Shown piece after piece: positions 11,025 through 19,200 of a stretch of 64,000 nucleotides of DNA. Position numbers and translations under genes: made by a program. The DNA is taken from positions 1 to 64,000 of the forward strand of contig CAJXJY010000002.1 in NCBI GenBank assembly GCA_913055875.1, given 5' to 3'. Under the pieces are notes generated by a model. It had not been told where the DNA came from, did not search any database, and saw only the letters and a program-made list of their open reading frames with translations. The stretch comes from an uncultured Altererythrobacter sp. (GTDB taxonomy: Bacteria > Pseudomonadota > Alphaproteobacteria > Sphingomonadales > Sphingomonadaceae). The first letter of the stretch is position 1, and each line of letters begins with the position of its first letter.

Positions 11025-11498
11025 CTAGAGCCGCTTCTCCATCGCGTAGTTGTGGATCGGCACGCCGTCGATTTCGAAATCGCGCCGCTGCATCACCGAA
11101 TAACCCGCGCGCTCGAACGCCGGGCGAGCCAGTTCGCTCGCTTCGGTGTACAGCCGCACGATGCCGTGCGAGCGGGCATGCGCCTCCGCCGCCATCAGTA
11201 GCTGCACCGCCAGACCCTGCCGTGTGTGGTCGGGATGGTTGTAGAGCCGATCGAGATGCCCGTCCGCTTCGAGCAGCGCATAGGCGACCGGCCGGTCGTC
11301 GGCATCCACCGCGACGAACACTGCGGCACCCCCGGCGACCCGCTCGCGGTACATCGCCGCGCCGCGATGGCGCGCGGCCCAGGCCTCTACCTGTTCGGCA
11401 GTGTAGGCGTGCGGCCCGATCGCGCGAATCGATGCCAGGCACAGCTCGGCCAGCGCTTCGGCGTCATCGTCGCGCCAGGGGCGGATCGCATAAGCCAC
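11025..11498 (-). CDS. GNAT-family N-acetyltransferase
   Basis: A 157-residue GNAT protein that would transfer an acetyl group from acetyl-CoA to an unknown amine. The fold signature is visible: an N-terminal IRPWRDDDAEALAELC strand-helix, a central VAYALLEADGHLDRLYNHPDHTRQGLAVQLL segment that resembles motif A (R-Q-G-L-A, the pyrophosphate-binding turn), and a C-terminal LYTEASELARPAFERAGY. The RLY.HP..TRQG pattern resembles small YafP-like GNATs. Substrate cannot be named. It lies 9 bases after the DUF4170 gene and may be co-transcribed with it. Confidence 0.85.
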   Translation of the reverse strand: MAYAIRPWRDDDAEALAELCLASIRAIGPHAYTAEQVEAWAARHRGAAMYRERVAGGAAVFVAVDADDRPVAYALLEADGHLDRLYNHPDHTRQGLAVQLLMAAEAHARSHGIVRLYTEASELARPAFERAGYSVMQRRDFEIDGVPIHNYAMEKRL

Positions 11499-11507
11499 CC
11501 GCGACTC

Positions 11508-11738
11508 TCAGTCGTCGGGCGTCAGCAGCCTGTGCAGGTGGACGACGACATATTTCATCTCGGCATCGTCGACAGTGCGCTGCGCATTGCCGCGCCAGGC
11601 TTCGACGGCCGAATCGTAGTCGCTGAACACACCGACCACGTGGATGCTTTCCGGATCCTGGAATTCCATCGAGCGCGGGTCCTTGACCTTGCCGCCCATG
11701 ACCAGGTGCAGCTTTTGCGGGGCTTCGGTTTCTTCCAT
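11508..11738 (-). CDS. DUF4170-like small protein
   Basis: A 76-residue cytosolic protein starting MEETEAPQKLHLVMGGKV, followed by a pattern (HVVGVFSDYDSAVEAWRGNAQRTVDDA) and a short C-terminal HLHRLLTPDD. This matches what I know of DUF4170, a small alphaproteobacterial family of unknown role. An upstream in-frame start exists at 11786 but would cover the space next to the terminator; the ATG at 11738 gives the family length. Tryptophan and the NAQ..VDDA segment are the most conserved-looking parts. Confidence 0.75.
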   Translation of the reverse strand: MEETEAPQKLHLVMGGKVKDPRSMEFQDPESIHVVGVFSDYDSAVEAWRGNAQRTVDDAEMKYVVVHLHRLLTPDD

Positions 11739-11788
11739 GGCGGTTCTCGTTCGTGCAGGGAGGGATTGGCGCGCGGCATAACGCAAAC

Positions 11789-11815
11789 GGCGCGGCTGGC
11801 AAGACCAGCCGCGCC
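11789..11815 (-). terminator. Hairpin terminator after the YqjD-like gene
   Basis: An 11-bp perfect stem GGCGCGGCTGG / CCAGCCGCGCC with a 5-base loop lies 24 bases downstream of the stop at 11840. On the minus strand it is followed by GTTTGCGTT, a partly U-rich tail. It probably ends the four-gene envelope cassette transcribed from 13.7 kb. On the plus strand it is also followed by TTTT a few bases on, so it may work both ways. Confidence 0.7.
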
Positions 11816-11839
11816 GTCGCTTTTACGTCATTGCCGCGC

Positions 11840-12331
11840 TCAGTGCGTGATGCGCGAGCGCAGGCCGCGGGTCTTGCGGCCCGCCTTCTTGCCGATATCG
11901 CGGGTCAGGCGGCGCGCGGCATCGGCGGTGTCGCCGGCGCGGTGCGCGGCCTGGCGGCGCAGGCTGCGCGCGCTGTCGCCGACCGAATCGCCGAAATCCT
12001 CCAGCTTGTCGCGGCCCGCCTGCGCGGCGCCGCCCGCGGTGTCGAGCAGCCCCGCGGCATAGGCGAGGCCGAGTTCGGTCGCGTAGCTCGCGAAGGCACT
12101 GGTCCGTTGCGCGGCCTGGCGTCCGGCGCGGCGGCCGGGGCGCGTCATGGCACCGATCGCGAGACCGATCGCGGCGACGCCAGCGATCGAGGCGAAGGGG
12201 TGTTCCTTGACGAACCTGGTCGCGGTTTCGCTCGCGTCGCGGGCGTAGTCGGCCAGCGTGCGTTCTTCGTTGCGTTGTTCGGCAGCTTCGATGCGGGCGC
12301 GCAGTTCGTCGCGCTTCTCTTCCTGGGTCAT
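11840..12331 (-). CDS. YqjD/ElaB-like (DUF883) membrane-anchored protein
   Basis: A 163-residue protein. The N-terminus is a charged helix rich in Glu and Arg (EEKRDELRARIEAAEQRNEER), then RFVKEHPFASIAGVAAIGLAIGAM, the membrane-anchor signature of DUF883 proteins with the conserved HP. Unlike short YqjD, it continues with an Ala/Gly/Arg-rich amphipathic C-terminal half. In E. coli such proteins sit in the inner membrane and bind ribosomes in stationary phase; whether this applies here is unknown. It is the last gene of a four-gene run that also holds a YqjE-like protein. Confidence 0.7.
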   Translation of the reverse strand: MTQEEKRDELRARIEAAEQRNEERTLADYARDASETATRFVKEHPFASIAGVAAIGLAIGAMTRPGRRAGRQAAQRTSAFASYATELGLAYAAGLLDTAGGAAQAGRDKLEDFGDSVGDSARSLRRQAAHRAGDTADAARRLTRDIGKKAGRKTRGLRSRITH

Positions 12332-12370
12332 GCTGGTCCTTTCGAATTTCGGTTCGTGAATCGAACGGGC

Positions 12371-12721
12371 TCAGCGCCCTTCTTGTTCCGGAGCGCCTGG
12401 GTATTCCTCGTATTCGCCGTCCGCCGCGGCATCTTCGTCGTCATCGTCGCGGTCGTCGAACAGCGACAGGATCGGGTTGCGCGCGAACCACAGCACCACG
12501 GCCGCGAGCAGAGTCGCGAGCACGCCCTTGTGATCGTCCGCGACCTCGACCGCGTCCTCGAACACGTCGACTGCGCCTTCGCTCATCCGGTCGACGAAGC
12601 GCGCGCCGAGGCTCTTGCCGGTCAGGTCGCCGCGCAGGTGTGCGAGGTCGGCCTTGACCAGCGCCAGCGCGGCATCGCGCAGCGCCTTGTCCTCGCGCAA
12701 CTGGCGCGAAAGGCGGGTCAC
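12371..12721 (-). CDS. Small membrane protein of the YqjD/YqjE-like cassette
   Basis: A 116-residue protein with no family that I recognise with certainty. It has an amphipathic N-terminal half (LREDKALRDAALALVKADLAHLRGDL), one hydrophobic segment at about residues 68-82 (VLATLLAAVVLWFARN) and a strongly acidic C-terminal tail. The start codon overlaps the stop of the upstream YqjE-like gene (ATGA). By position it corresponds to the YqjK-like third partner of yqjD-yqjE operons, but that is inference from context. Confidence 0.6.
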   Translation of the reverse strand: MTRLSRQLREDKALRDAALALVKADLAHLRGDLTGKSLGARFVDRMSEGAVDVFEDAVEVADDHKGVLATLLAAVVLWFARNPILSLFDDRDDDDEDAAADGEYEEYPGAPEQEGR

Positions 12722-13122
12722 GGGCGTTCCTCGGTGAAGACCTTGGACATCGCGCGGAAACGCTTGCGCGCCTGCAACCCGAAGAACACGGCTCCGACCA
12801 GCAGCAATCCGACCACCACCGCGGTCGCGCCGAGCGGCGTCAGGATCGGCGCGAGCGTCAGCACGAGGCCGACGATCAACGCGATCAGCGCCGAATTGAG
12901 GAAGGCGAACGCGACCAGCCCGAGCACAGTGCCGCGCCTGCCGCGGCTGGCGATCAGCCGGGCGCGGGTCTTCTGGTAGGCGAGTTCGGCTTCGACATAG
13001 GTCTGGCCGTCTTCGAGCAGCGCGCCGATATCGTCGACCAGCGAGCGATCGGGCGCGGTATCCTCCGCGCCCGATTCGTCTTCGTCTCTTTGCAGCTCCT
13101 CCGGGAGCGGATCGTCCCGCAC
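12718..13122 (-). CDS. YqjE-like (phage holin superfamily III-type) membrane protein
   Basis: A 134-residue protein with an acidic N-terminus, a cytosolic helix (DDIGALLEDGQTYVEAELAYQKTRA) and two adjacent membrane segments (LGLVAFAFLNSALIALIVGL and LGATAVVVGLLLVGAVFFGL) followed by a short basic tail. The layout matches the YqjE / Phage_holin_3_6 family found beside YqjD in many proteobacteria. The role is unknown; proposed roles involve envelope stress or stationary phase. It is translationally coupled to the next gene. Confidence 0.7.
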   Translation of the reverse strand: MRDDPLPEELQRDEDESGAEDTAPDRSLVDDIGALLEDGQTYVEAELAYQKTRARLIASRGRRGTVLGLVAFAFLNSALIALIVGLVLTLAPILTPLGATAVVVGLLLVGAVFFGLQARKRFRAMSKVFTEERP

Positions 13123-13147
13123 GCTAGTCCCCCGCGGCGTATGCGCT

Positions 13148-13696
13148 TCAGTTGCGGCTGAACATACGCGCGATCATGAATCCCGCAACGGCGGCGAGAC
13201 CGACCGCGAGGCCGGGGCTCTTGCGCACGGCTTCGCGCGCATCCTCGCCGATTTCCTCGACGCTCTTGTTGTCGAGCTTGACCGAGGCTTCCTGCAGGCC
13301 GCGCGACGCCTTGCGCGCGTAGTCGCCATACTGGCTGCCGAAGCGTTCGTCGATCGCGACAGCGTTGTCGGACACCATCTTGCCGAGCGAGGCGAGCGCG
13401 TCGCTTGCCTTTGTCTTGCCTTCGACGGCTAGTTCGCCCGCCTTGCCCTTGGCCTGTTCGCCGTAGGCCTTGGCTTCCGTAACCCAGTCTTCGCCGCGGC
13501 CCTTGGCCTGCTCGCGATAGGCGACCGCGCGGTCGCCCGCCTCGGCGCGCAGCGCGGCGGCGCCGGCCTTGGCTTCCTCGAGCGCGGCGTTGAAGCGGGT
13601 CTTGGCTTCCGCCTTGTTGCTCGCGGGCGCCTTGACCGCGGCCTTCTTCCTGGGCGCGGCTTTCTTGGTGGTCTTCTTGGTGCTTGCTTCGGCCAT
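13148..13696 (-). CDS. Lys/Ala-rich helical protein with C-terminal membrane anchor
   Basis: A 182-residue protein starting with a Lys/Ala-rich histone H1-like tail (STKKTTKKAAPRKKAA), then a long helical region rich in Ala, Glu and Lys, and a C-terminal hydrophobic anchor (VRKSPGLAVGLAAVAGFMIARMF) of the same style as the YqjD anchor. It looks like a two-part protein: a basic tail that could contact nucleic acid or phosphate-rich ligands, and an inner-membrane tether. It is probably the first gene of the four-gene cassette. No function should be assumed. Confidence 0.65.
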   Translation of the reverse strand: MAEASTKKTTKKAAPRKKAAVKAPASNKAEAKTRFNAALEEAKAGAAALRAEAGDRAVAYREQAKGRGEDWVTEAKAYGEQAKGKAGELAVEGKTKASDALASLGKMVSDNAVAIDERFGSQYGDYARKASRGLQEASVKLDNKSVEEIGEDAREAVRKSPGLAVGLAAVAGFMIARMFSRN

Positions 13697-13811
13697 GATG
13701 TGTTCCTTGCCCTCGATTCGTGTCTCGTTTCCCGTGTGCGAGCGCCGAAAACCGGCATTCGCGGTACTCTATGCTGCAACGCAACTTGCGCCGCATTGTT
13801 CCGGCGCTTAG

Positions 13812-15185
<1,374 letters not shown>

Positions 15186-15191
15186 CGCCGG

Positions 15192-15722
15192 TTATTGCCT
15201 CGCGTCGCGGAGCAGGCGGCCGATATTCGATTCGCTCAGATAGCGCTCGACCAGGCCGATCGCCTTTTCGGACAGCCGCAGCAGCGCCCGCCTGCCGTCG
15301 CCGGGATCGCCGAGGCGGCGGACGAGCTCGAGATTCTCGAGCCGGTTGAGATAGCGCAATGCGGTGGTCGTCGGGGCGGCAGCTCCGATGCACGCGCTGG
15401 TCACGGACACGGTCTTGCCCTCGCGCTGCGCTATGTAGAGATCGAGCAGGATGTCCCACGCCGGTTCGCCGAACAGCCGCGGGCAGGGGAAGATGTCGCC
15501 GCGCAGGCGCCGGTCGCGATAGAGGCTGCGTGCGATCAGATCGGTGAGGTAGCGGTGGTCGGAAACCGGGCCGTCGCGTTTGCCCCCGGTGGCAGGCGCT
15601 ACCCCATCCAGCTGCTCGGCCATCTCGATCAGGTCGCGCGCGGTTGCCCGCAGACGCAGGGCGCGCTCGCGCTGATTGGCGCCGTCGTCCGCGAAGATGT
15701 GAGCCTTGGAGCCCGAAGGCAT
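15192..15722 (-). CDS. MarR-like winged-helix transcription regulator
   Basis: A 176-residue protein from ATG 15722. A long N-terminal helix (RALRLRATARDLIEMAEQLDG) precedes a winged-helix region: EPAWDILLDLYIAQREGK, a recognition-helix-like SACIGAAAPTTTALRYLNRLENLELV and the wing RRLGDPGDGRRALLRLSEKA, which is the MarR DxRR-type wing. This argues for a DNA-binding regulator of the MarR superfamily. The frame stays open to a TTG at 15911, so the start is uncertain; the segment just before 15722 could be coding. Its targets are unknown. Confidence 0.75.
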   Translation of the reverse strand: MPSGSKAHIFADDGANQRERALRLRATARDLIEMAEQLDGVAPATGGKRDGPVSDHRYLTDLIARSLYRDRRLRGDIFPCPRLFGEPAWDILLDLYIAQREGKTVSVTSACIGAAAPTTTALRYLNRLENLELVRRLGDPGDGRRALLRLSEKAIGLVERYLSESNIGRLLRDARQ

Positions 15723-15998
15723 GCGCCGTCCGTTGGTTTCGAGGCGCGGATCGCCTCCCGAAATCAGCGCATTTACGTCTGTTTCGGTGATTTCCTCGCA
15801 TTTATTGGTCCAAGACGGAGTGAACGTGGGGAAAGCGAAACGGCCTCCCGGACAATCGGGCCAAGGCAGAGGCGGCGGCCAGCCGGCCGAATCACTCCGT
15901 GTCGTCGGCAATCATGTCGAAAAGAGGCACGACTTTACTCGAAAATGGAGGAAATCTGGCCGGGCTGTTAATTCCGTTCCAGAAGTATCTTCCTCGCG

Positions 15999-16265
15999 CT
16001 ATTGCCGAGACGCCGTCTTGTTCGTGCGGTTTTTCGGGTGGAGCCAGTATTGGTATACGCCCCATAGATTGATCAGCAGCAGCATCGCGTTCATCGCCAC
16101 GATCGGCATGGCGTCTTCGAGCAGACCTGCCGCGATCCAGGTCACAGATACCGCGCAGAACAATACGAAGCCCCACGCGGTCGCGCGGCGGCCAAGGTCG
16201 AAGGCGATCAGCGAGGCGGCGATCATAGTGCCGATCGCGGCGATCCATTCGAGCGGTCCGTTCAT
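15999..16265 (-). CDS. Small integral membrane protein
   Basis: An 88-residue hydrophobic protein with about three membrane segments (PLEWIAAIGTMIAASLIAF, TAWGFVLFCAVSVTWIAAGL and IVAMNAMLLLINLWGVYQYWL) and a basic C-terminal tail. The last segment, with its NLWGVYQYW run, resembles small YgjV-like or PnuC-like membrane proteins, but I cannot assign a family. The start at 16265 was chosen because upstream codons overlap the divergent phosphotransferase gene and lack hydrophobic character. Confidence 0.65.
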   Translation of the reverse strand: MNGPLEWIAAIGTMIAASLIAFDLGRRATAWGFVLFCAVSVTWIAAGLLEDAMPIVAMNAMLLLINLWGVYQYWLHPKNRTNKTASRQ

Positions 16266-16317
16266 GATTGCCCGAGCGGGCGGCGCGCCATAAGGTTCCC
16301 GCGGGAGAGAACGGGCG

Positions 16318-17370
16318 ATGGCGGATTTTCCGGCGCATCCGGATGCGGTGACGCGCGAGTGGCTGGCCGAGGTGCTCGGGCAGGCCCCCTCGCGCTGGCG
16401 TTGGGAGCCGATCGGCACCGGCCAGGTCGGCGACAGCGTGCGGTTCCATTTCGACTACGAAGGCGTGGCGGGTCCGCAGACGCTCGCAGCGAAATTCCCT
16501 GCCGCCGATCCGACCAGCCGCGTCACTGCGGCGATGTTCGGGCTCTACCGCAAGGAAGTGGAATTCTACCGCCGCACGGCGCCGCTGCTGGACGTGCGCG
16601 TGCCCGACACGGTTTTCGCCGATGTCAGCGAGGACGGGGCCGAATTCGTCCTGCTGTTCGAGGATCTCGGCCCGGCTCGCGGCGGCGACCAGATTGCCGG
16701 CTGCTCGATCGATGATGCGCGCCACGCCGTGCGGCAGGCCGCCGCGATCCACGCGCCGAGCTGGGGCAAGTCCGAAATCCTCGATGCCGACTGGATCCGG
16801 CCGCCGCCCGATCTCGGCCAGCGCGTGGCAACCATGTATCCGCAGGCGCAGGCGATCTGGCGCGAGCGCTACGCCGATACGCTCGAACCCGAATACATGG
16901 AAATCTGCGAACGGCTTGCCGCGATGAGCGAGACCTATTTCGTCCGCGATCCCGAACCGAAATGCCTCGTCCATGGCGATTTTCGCCTCGACAACATGCT
17001 GTTCGACATCAAGGACGGCAGCGAACCGATCGCCATTCTCGACTGGCAGACCGTCACGACCGGCAAGCCGATGGTCGATATCGGCTATTTTCTCGGCTGC
17101 GGCATCGGCGACGAGCTGCGCCGCGCGCACGAGCGCGAACTGCTCGAGCTGTATTGTGCCGAAATGACCCGGCGCGGCGTTCCGCTGTCGGTCGGGGGCA
17201 TCTGGCATGATTATGTCACGGGCGCATTGCACGGTGTGTCGACCGCCGTGTTCAGCGCCGCTTTCGTCGAGCGAACCGAGCGCGGCGATGCGAATTTCCT
17301 GTCGATGGCGCGCGGCGCCTGCGCGCTGGCGCTGGAGCATGGCAGCCTCGAAAAGCTGGAGAGGGGATAG
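16318..17370 (+). CDS. Aminoglycoside phosphotransferase-family kinase
   Basis: A 350-residue member of the APH/choline-kinase-like superfamily. The kinase core is clear: LVHGDFRLDNMLFD is the Brenner motif (catalytic Asp in HGD, metal-binding Asn in DN), and ILDWQT is the DFG-equivalent. The N-terminal lobe ends with the acidic hinge LLFEDLG. Such proteins phosphorylate small hydroxylated substrates; in this order many sit with acyl-CoA or steroid degradation genes, but the substrate is unknown. An upstream GGGAGAGAACGGG provides a ribosome site. The next gene starts 5 bases after the stop, so the two form an operon. Confidence 0.85.
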   Translation: MADFPAHPDAVTREWLAEVLGQAPSRWRWEPIGTGQVGDSVRFHFDYEGVAGPQTLAAKFPAADPTSRVTAAMFGLYRKEVEFYRRTAPLLDVRVPDTVFADVSEDGAEFVLLFEDLGPARGGDQIAGCSIDDARHAVRQAAAIHAPSWGKSEILDADWIRPPPDLGQRVATMYPQAQAIWRERYADTLEPEYMEICERLAAMSETYFVRDPEPKCLVHGDFRLDNMLFDIKDGSEPIAILDWQTVTTGKPMVDIGYFLGCGIGDELRRAHERELLELYCAEMTRRGVPLSVGGIWHDYVTGALHGVSTAVFSAAFVERTERGDANFLSMARGACALALEHGSLEKLERG

Positions 17371-17374
17371 ACAG

Positions 17375-18463
17375 ATGGTCCTGACGCGCGGCGACGAATA
17401 TCCGATCCACCAGACGCCCGAGCCGGTCGCCCATGCGGGCACCGACCGCAATTTCTACGATCGCTATTTCTTCAACGGCTACGCGCCCGACGGTAGCGGG
17501 TTTTTCGCGCTGGCGTTTGGGGTCTATCCGCATCTCGACATCGCCGACGCGCATTTCAGCTTCATCCGCGACGGGATCCAATACTGCCTCCATGCCAGCG
17601 CCGAACTCGCCAGCGAACGAATGGCGCTGCGCGTGGGGCCGATCGCGATCGAGGTGATCGAGCCGCTGCAGCGGCTCAAGGTCACCATCGCCGAAACCGA
17701 GGGGATCGCAGGAGAATTCACCTTCACCGGGCGCTCGTTCCCGATCGAGGAGCCGCGCTTCACGCACCGGATCGGCCCGCGAGCCTTCATGGACTACACG
17801 CGGATGACGCAGAACGGGGGCTACGAAGGCTGGATCGACCTCGACGGTGCGCGCGAGACGATGGCCGAGGGCACCAGTGGCACACGCGACCGCAGCTGGG
17901 GCATTCGCCCGATCGGCGCGCGCGACATGCAACCGATTCCGGGCCATGCCATGCCGGGCTTCTTCTGGCAGTGGACCCCGGTCAATTTCCCCGACGGCAG
18001 CCTGTTCTTTCACGTAAACAACGACAGCACCGGCAAGGCGTGGAACACGCGCGCCGCTTGGGCCTCCGACGGCTGCGATGCCTCCGGTCTGTGCGAAGGC
18101 GCGGGGAGCATGCGCACGCGGCTCGAAGCCGGGACGCGCTGGCCCTCGGGGGGCACGCTCGCGCTGGCGGTGAGGGGGGCGCCCGAACAGGTGGATTTCG
18201 AGCCGCTCGGCCGGTTCCAGATGAAGGGGCTGGGCTACACGCATCCGCTGTGGGGCCACGGTGCCTATCACGGCGCGCTGAAGGTCGAGCGCGAGGACAT
18301 CGATCTCGCAGCGCTCGACCCGCTGGCGCCGGAGAACCTGCACGTGCAAATCCCGGTTGCGGTCTCAGGCGGCGAGGCAGCGGGGATCGGCGTGTTCGAG
18401 CAGCTGATCATCGGCCCGTTCGGCCCGCTCGGGCTGAAGGAGTATCTCGACGGGGCGGAATAG
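17375..18463 (+). CDS. CrtC/AttH-like lipocalin-type domain protein
   Basis: A 362-residue soluble protein rich in beta structure, with no signal peptide. The central GTRDRSWGIRPIG matches the RD.SWG signature seen in AttH, CrtC (carotenoid hydratase) and Svf1-type double-lipocalin proteins, and the spacing of Gly/Trp-rich strands fits. It is followed by a second beta-rich half (VAVSGGEAAGIGVFEQLIIG). The paired kinase gene suggests the two act on one hydrophobic or isoprenoid-like substrate, which is inference. A role in carotenoid hydration is possible in a pigmented sphingomonad but not shown. Confidence 0.6.
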   Translation: MVLTRGDEYPIHQTPEPVAHAGTDRNFYDRYFFNGYAPDGSGFFALAFGVYPHLDIADAHFSFIRDGIQYCLHASAELASERMALRVGPIAIEVIEPLQRLKVTIAETEGIAGEFTFTGRSFPIEEPRFTHRIGPRAFMDYTRMTQNGGYEGWIDLDGARETMAEGTSGTRDRSWGIRPIGARDMQPIPGHAMPGFFWQWTPVNFPDGSLFFHVNNDSTGKAWNTRAAWASDGCDASGLCEGAGSMRTRLEAGTRWPSGGTLALAVRGAPEQVDFEPLGRFQMKGLGYTHPLWGHGAYHGALKVEREDIDLAALDPLAPENLHVQIPVAVSGGEAAGIGVFEQLIIGPFGPLGLKEYLDGAE

Positions 18464-18487
18464 AGTCGTTTTCAGCTTCGCTGAATC

Positions 18488-18566
18488 GGCACCGGCCCAC
18501 TCCCCCACCCGGCCACCCCGACCGTAATGTCCTGTGGGTGGCCGGGTGGGGGAGTGGGCCGGTGCC
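18488..18566. repeat. Perfect 31-bp stem inverted repeat between convergent genes
   Basis: Arms 18488-18518 and 18536-18566 are perfect 31-bp reverse complements with a 17-base spacer. Just outside, two small palindromes (TTTTCAGCTTCGCTGAA near 18471 and TTTCAGCTTGACTGAAA near 18576) flank the stem. It lies between the CrtC-like gene and ribH, which converge, and can fold in both transcripts. The long perfect match suggests recent origin or conversion between arms. Confidence 0.9.
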
Positions 18567-18596
18567 GCAACCGTTTCAGCTTGACTGAAACAGAGT

Positions 18597-19022
18597 CTAG
18601 CCGGCGAACCGCTCCTGCAGTTCGAGCATCGCCATCGCCGCCGCAGCCGCTTCGCCGCCCTTGTCCTTTCGCGATTTGTCCGCGCGGGCCAGCGCCTGAT
18701 CCTCGTTCTCGACGGTTAGGATGCCGTTGCCGATCGCGATGCCGTCCATGGTCAGCGCCATGATCCCGCGCGCGCTTTCACCGGCGACGATCTCGAAGTG
18801 AAATGTCTCGCCGCGGATCACCACGCCGATCGCGACGAAACCGCCATACTGCCCGCTTTCGGCGGCCAGCGCGATCGCGCCCGGGATTTCGAGCGCGCCG
18901 GGGACGGTCAGCACCTCGACCTCGTGCCCGGCTCCCTCGAGCGTGGACCGGGCCCCGTCGACCAGCATGTCGTTGAGATGGTCGTAGAACCGGGCTTCGA
19001 CGATCAGGAAACGCACCATCAT
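18597..19022 (-). CDS. ribH: 6,7-dimethyl-8-ribityllumazine synthase
   Basis: RibH condenses 5-amino-6-ribitylaminouracil with dihydroxybutanone phosphate, the penultimate riboflavin step. The 141-residue protein has the family pattern: [17 protein letters not shown] at the N-terminus, [21 protein letters not shown], then [17 protein letters not shown] with the active-site His, and [16 protein letters not shown] near the end. Two adjacent ATGs (19022 and 19019) are possible starts. It stands alone here, apart from the rest of the riboflavin genes, as is common in alphaproteobacteria. Confidence 0.95.
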   Translation of the reverse strand: MMVRFLIVEARFYDHLNDMLVDGARSTLEGAGHEVEVLTVPGALEIPGAIALAAESGQYGGFVAIGVVIRGETFHFEIVAGESARGIMALTMDGIAIGNGILTVENEDQALARADKSRKDKGGEAAAAAMAMLELQERFAG

Positions 19023-19200
19023 TCACTCCGCTGCGATATGCGGCGCGGGTAGCGGCCTTTGCCGCACAGGGAAAGGGCGAACCGCGCGATCGGATGCGCC
19101 GTGGTCGGCCTGCATGTCGCGCAAAAAAACATCGTCCGGCGATACGAATAATTAACCGAACCCCGGCTATTCTCGCATTCCCACATTAGGCGTACGGACC

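Noticed and set aside
19150-19160. CtrA binding site upstream of the TadG-like gene
   Set aside because: Only one TTAACC half site is present; the second half of the TTAA-N7-TTAA motif is missing.
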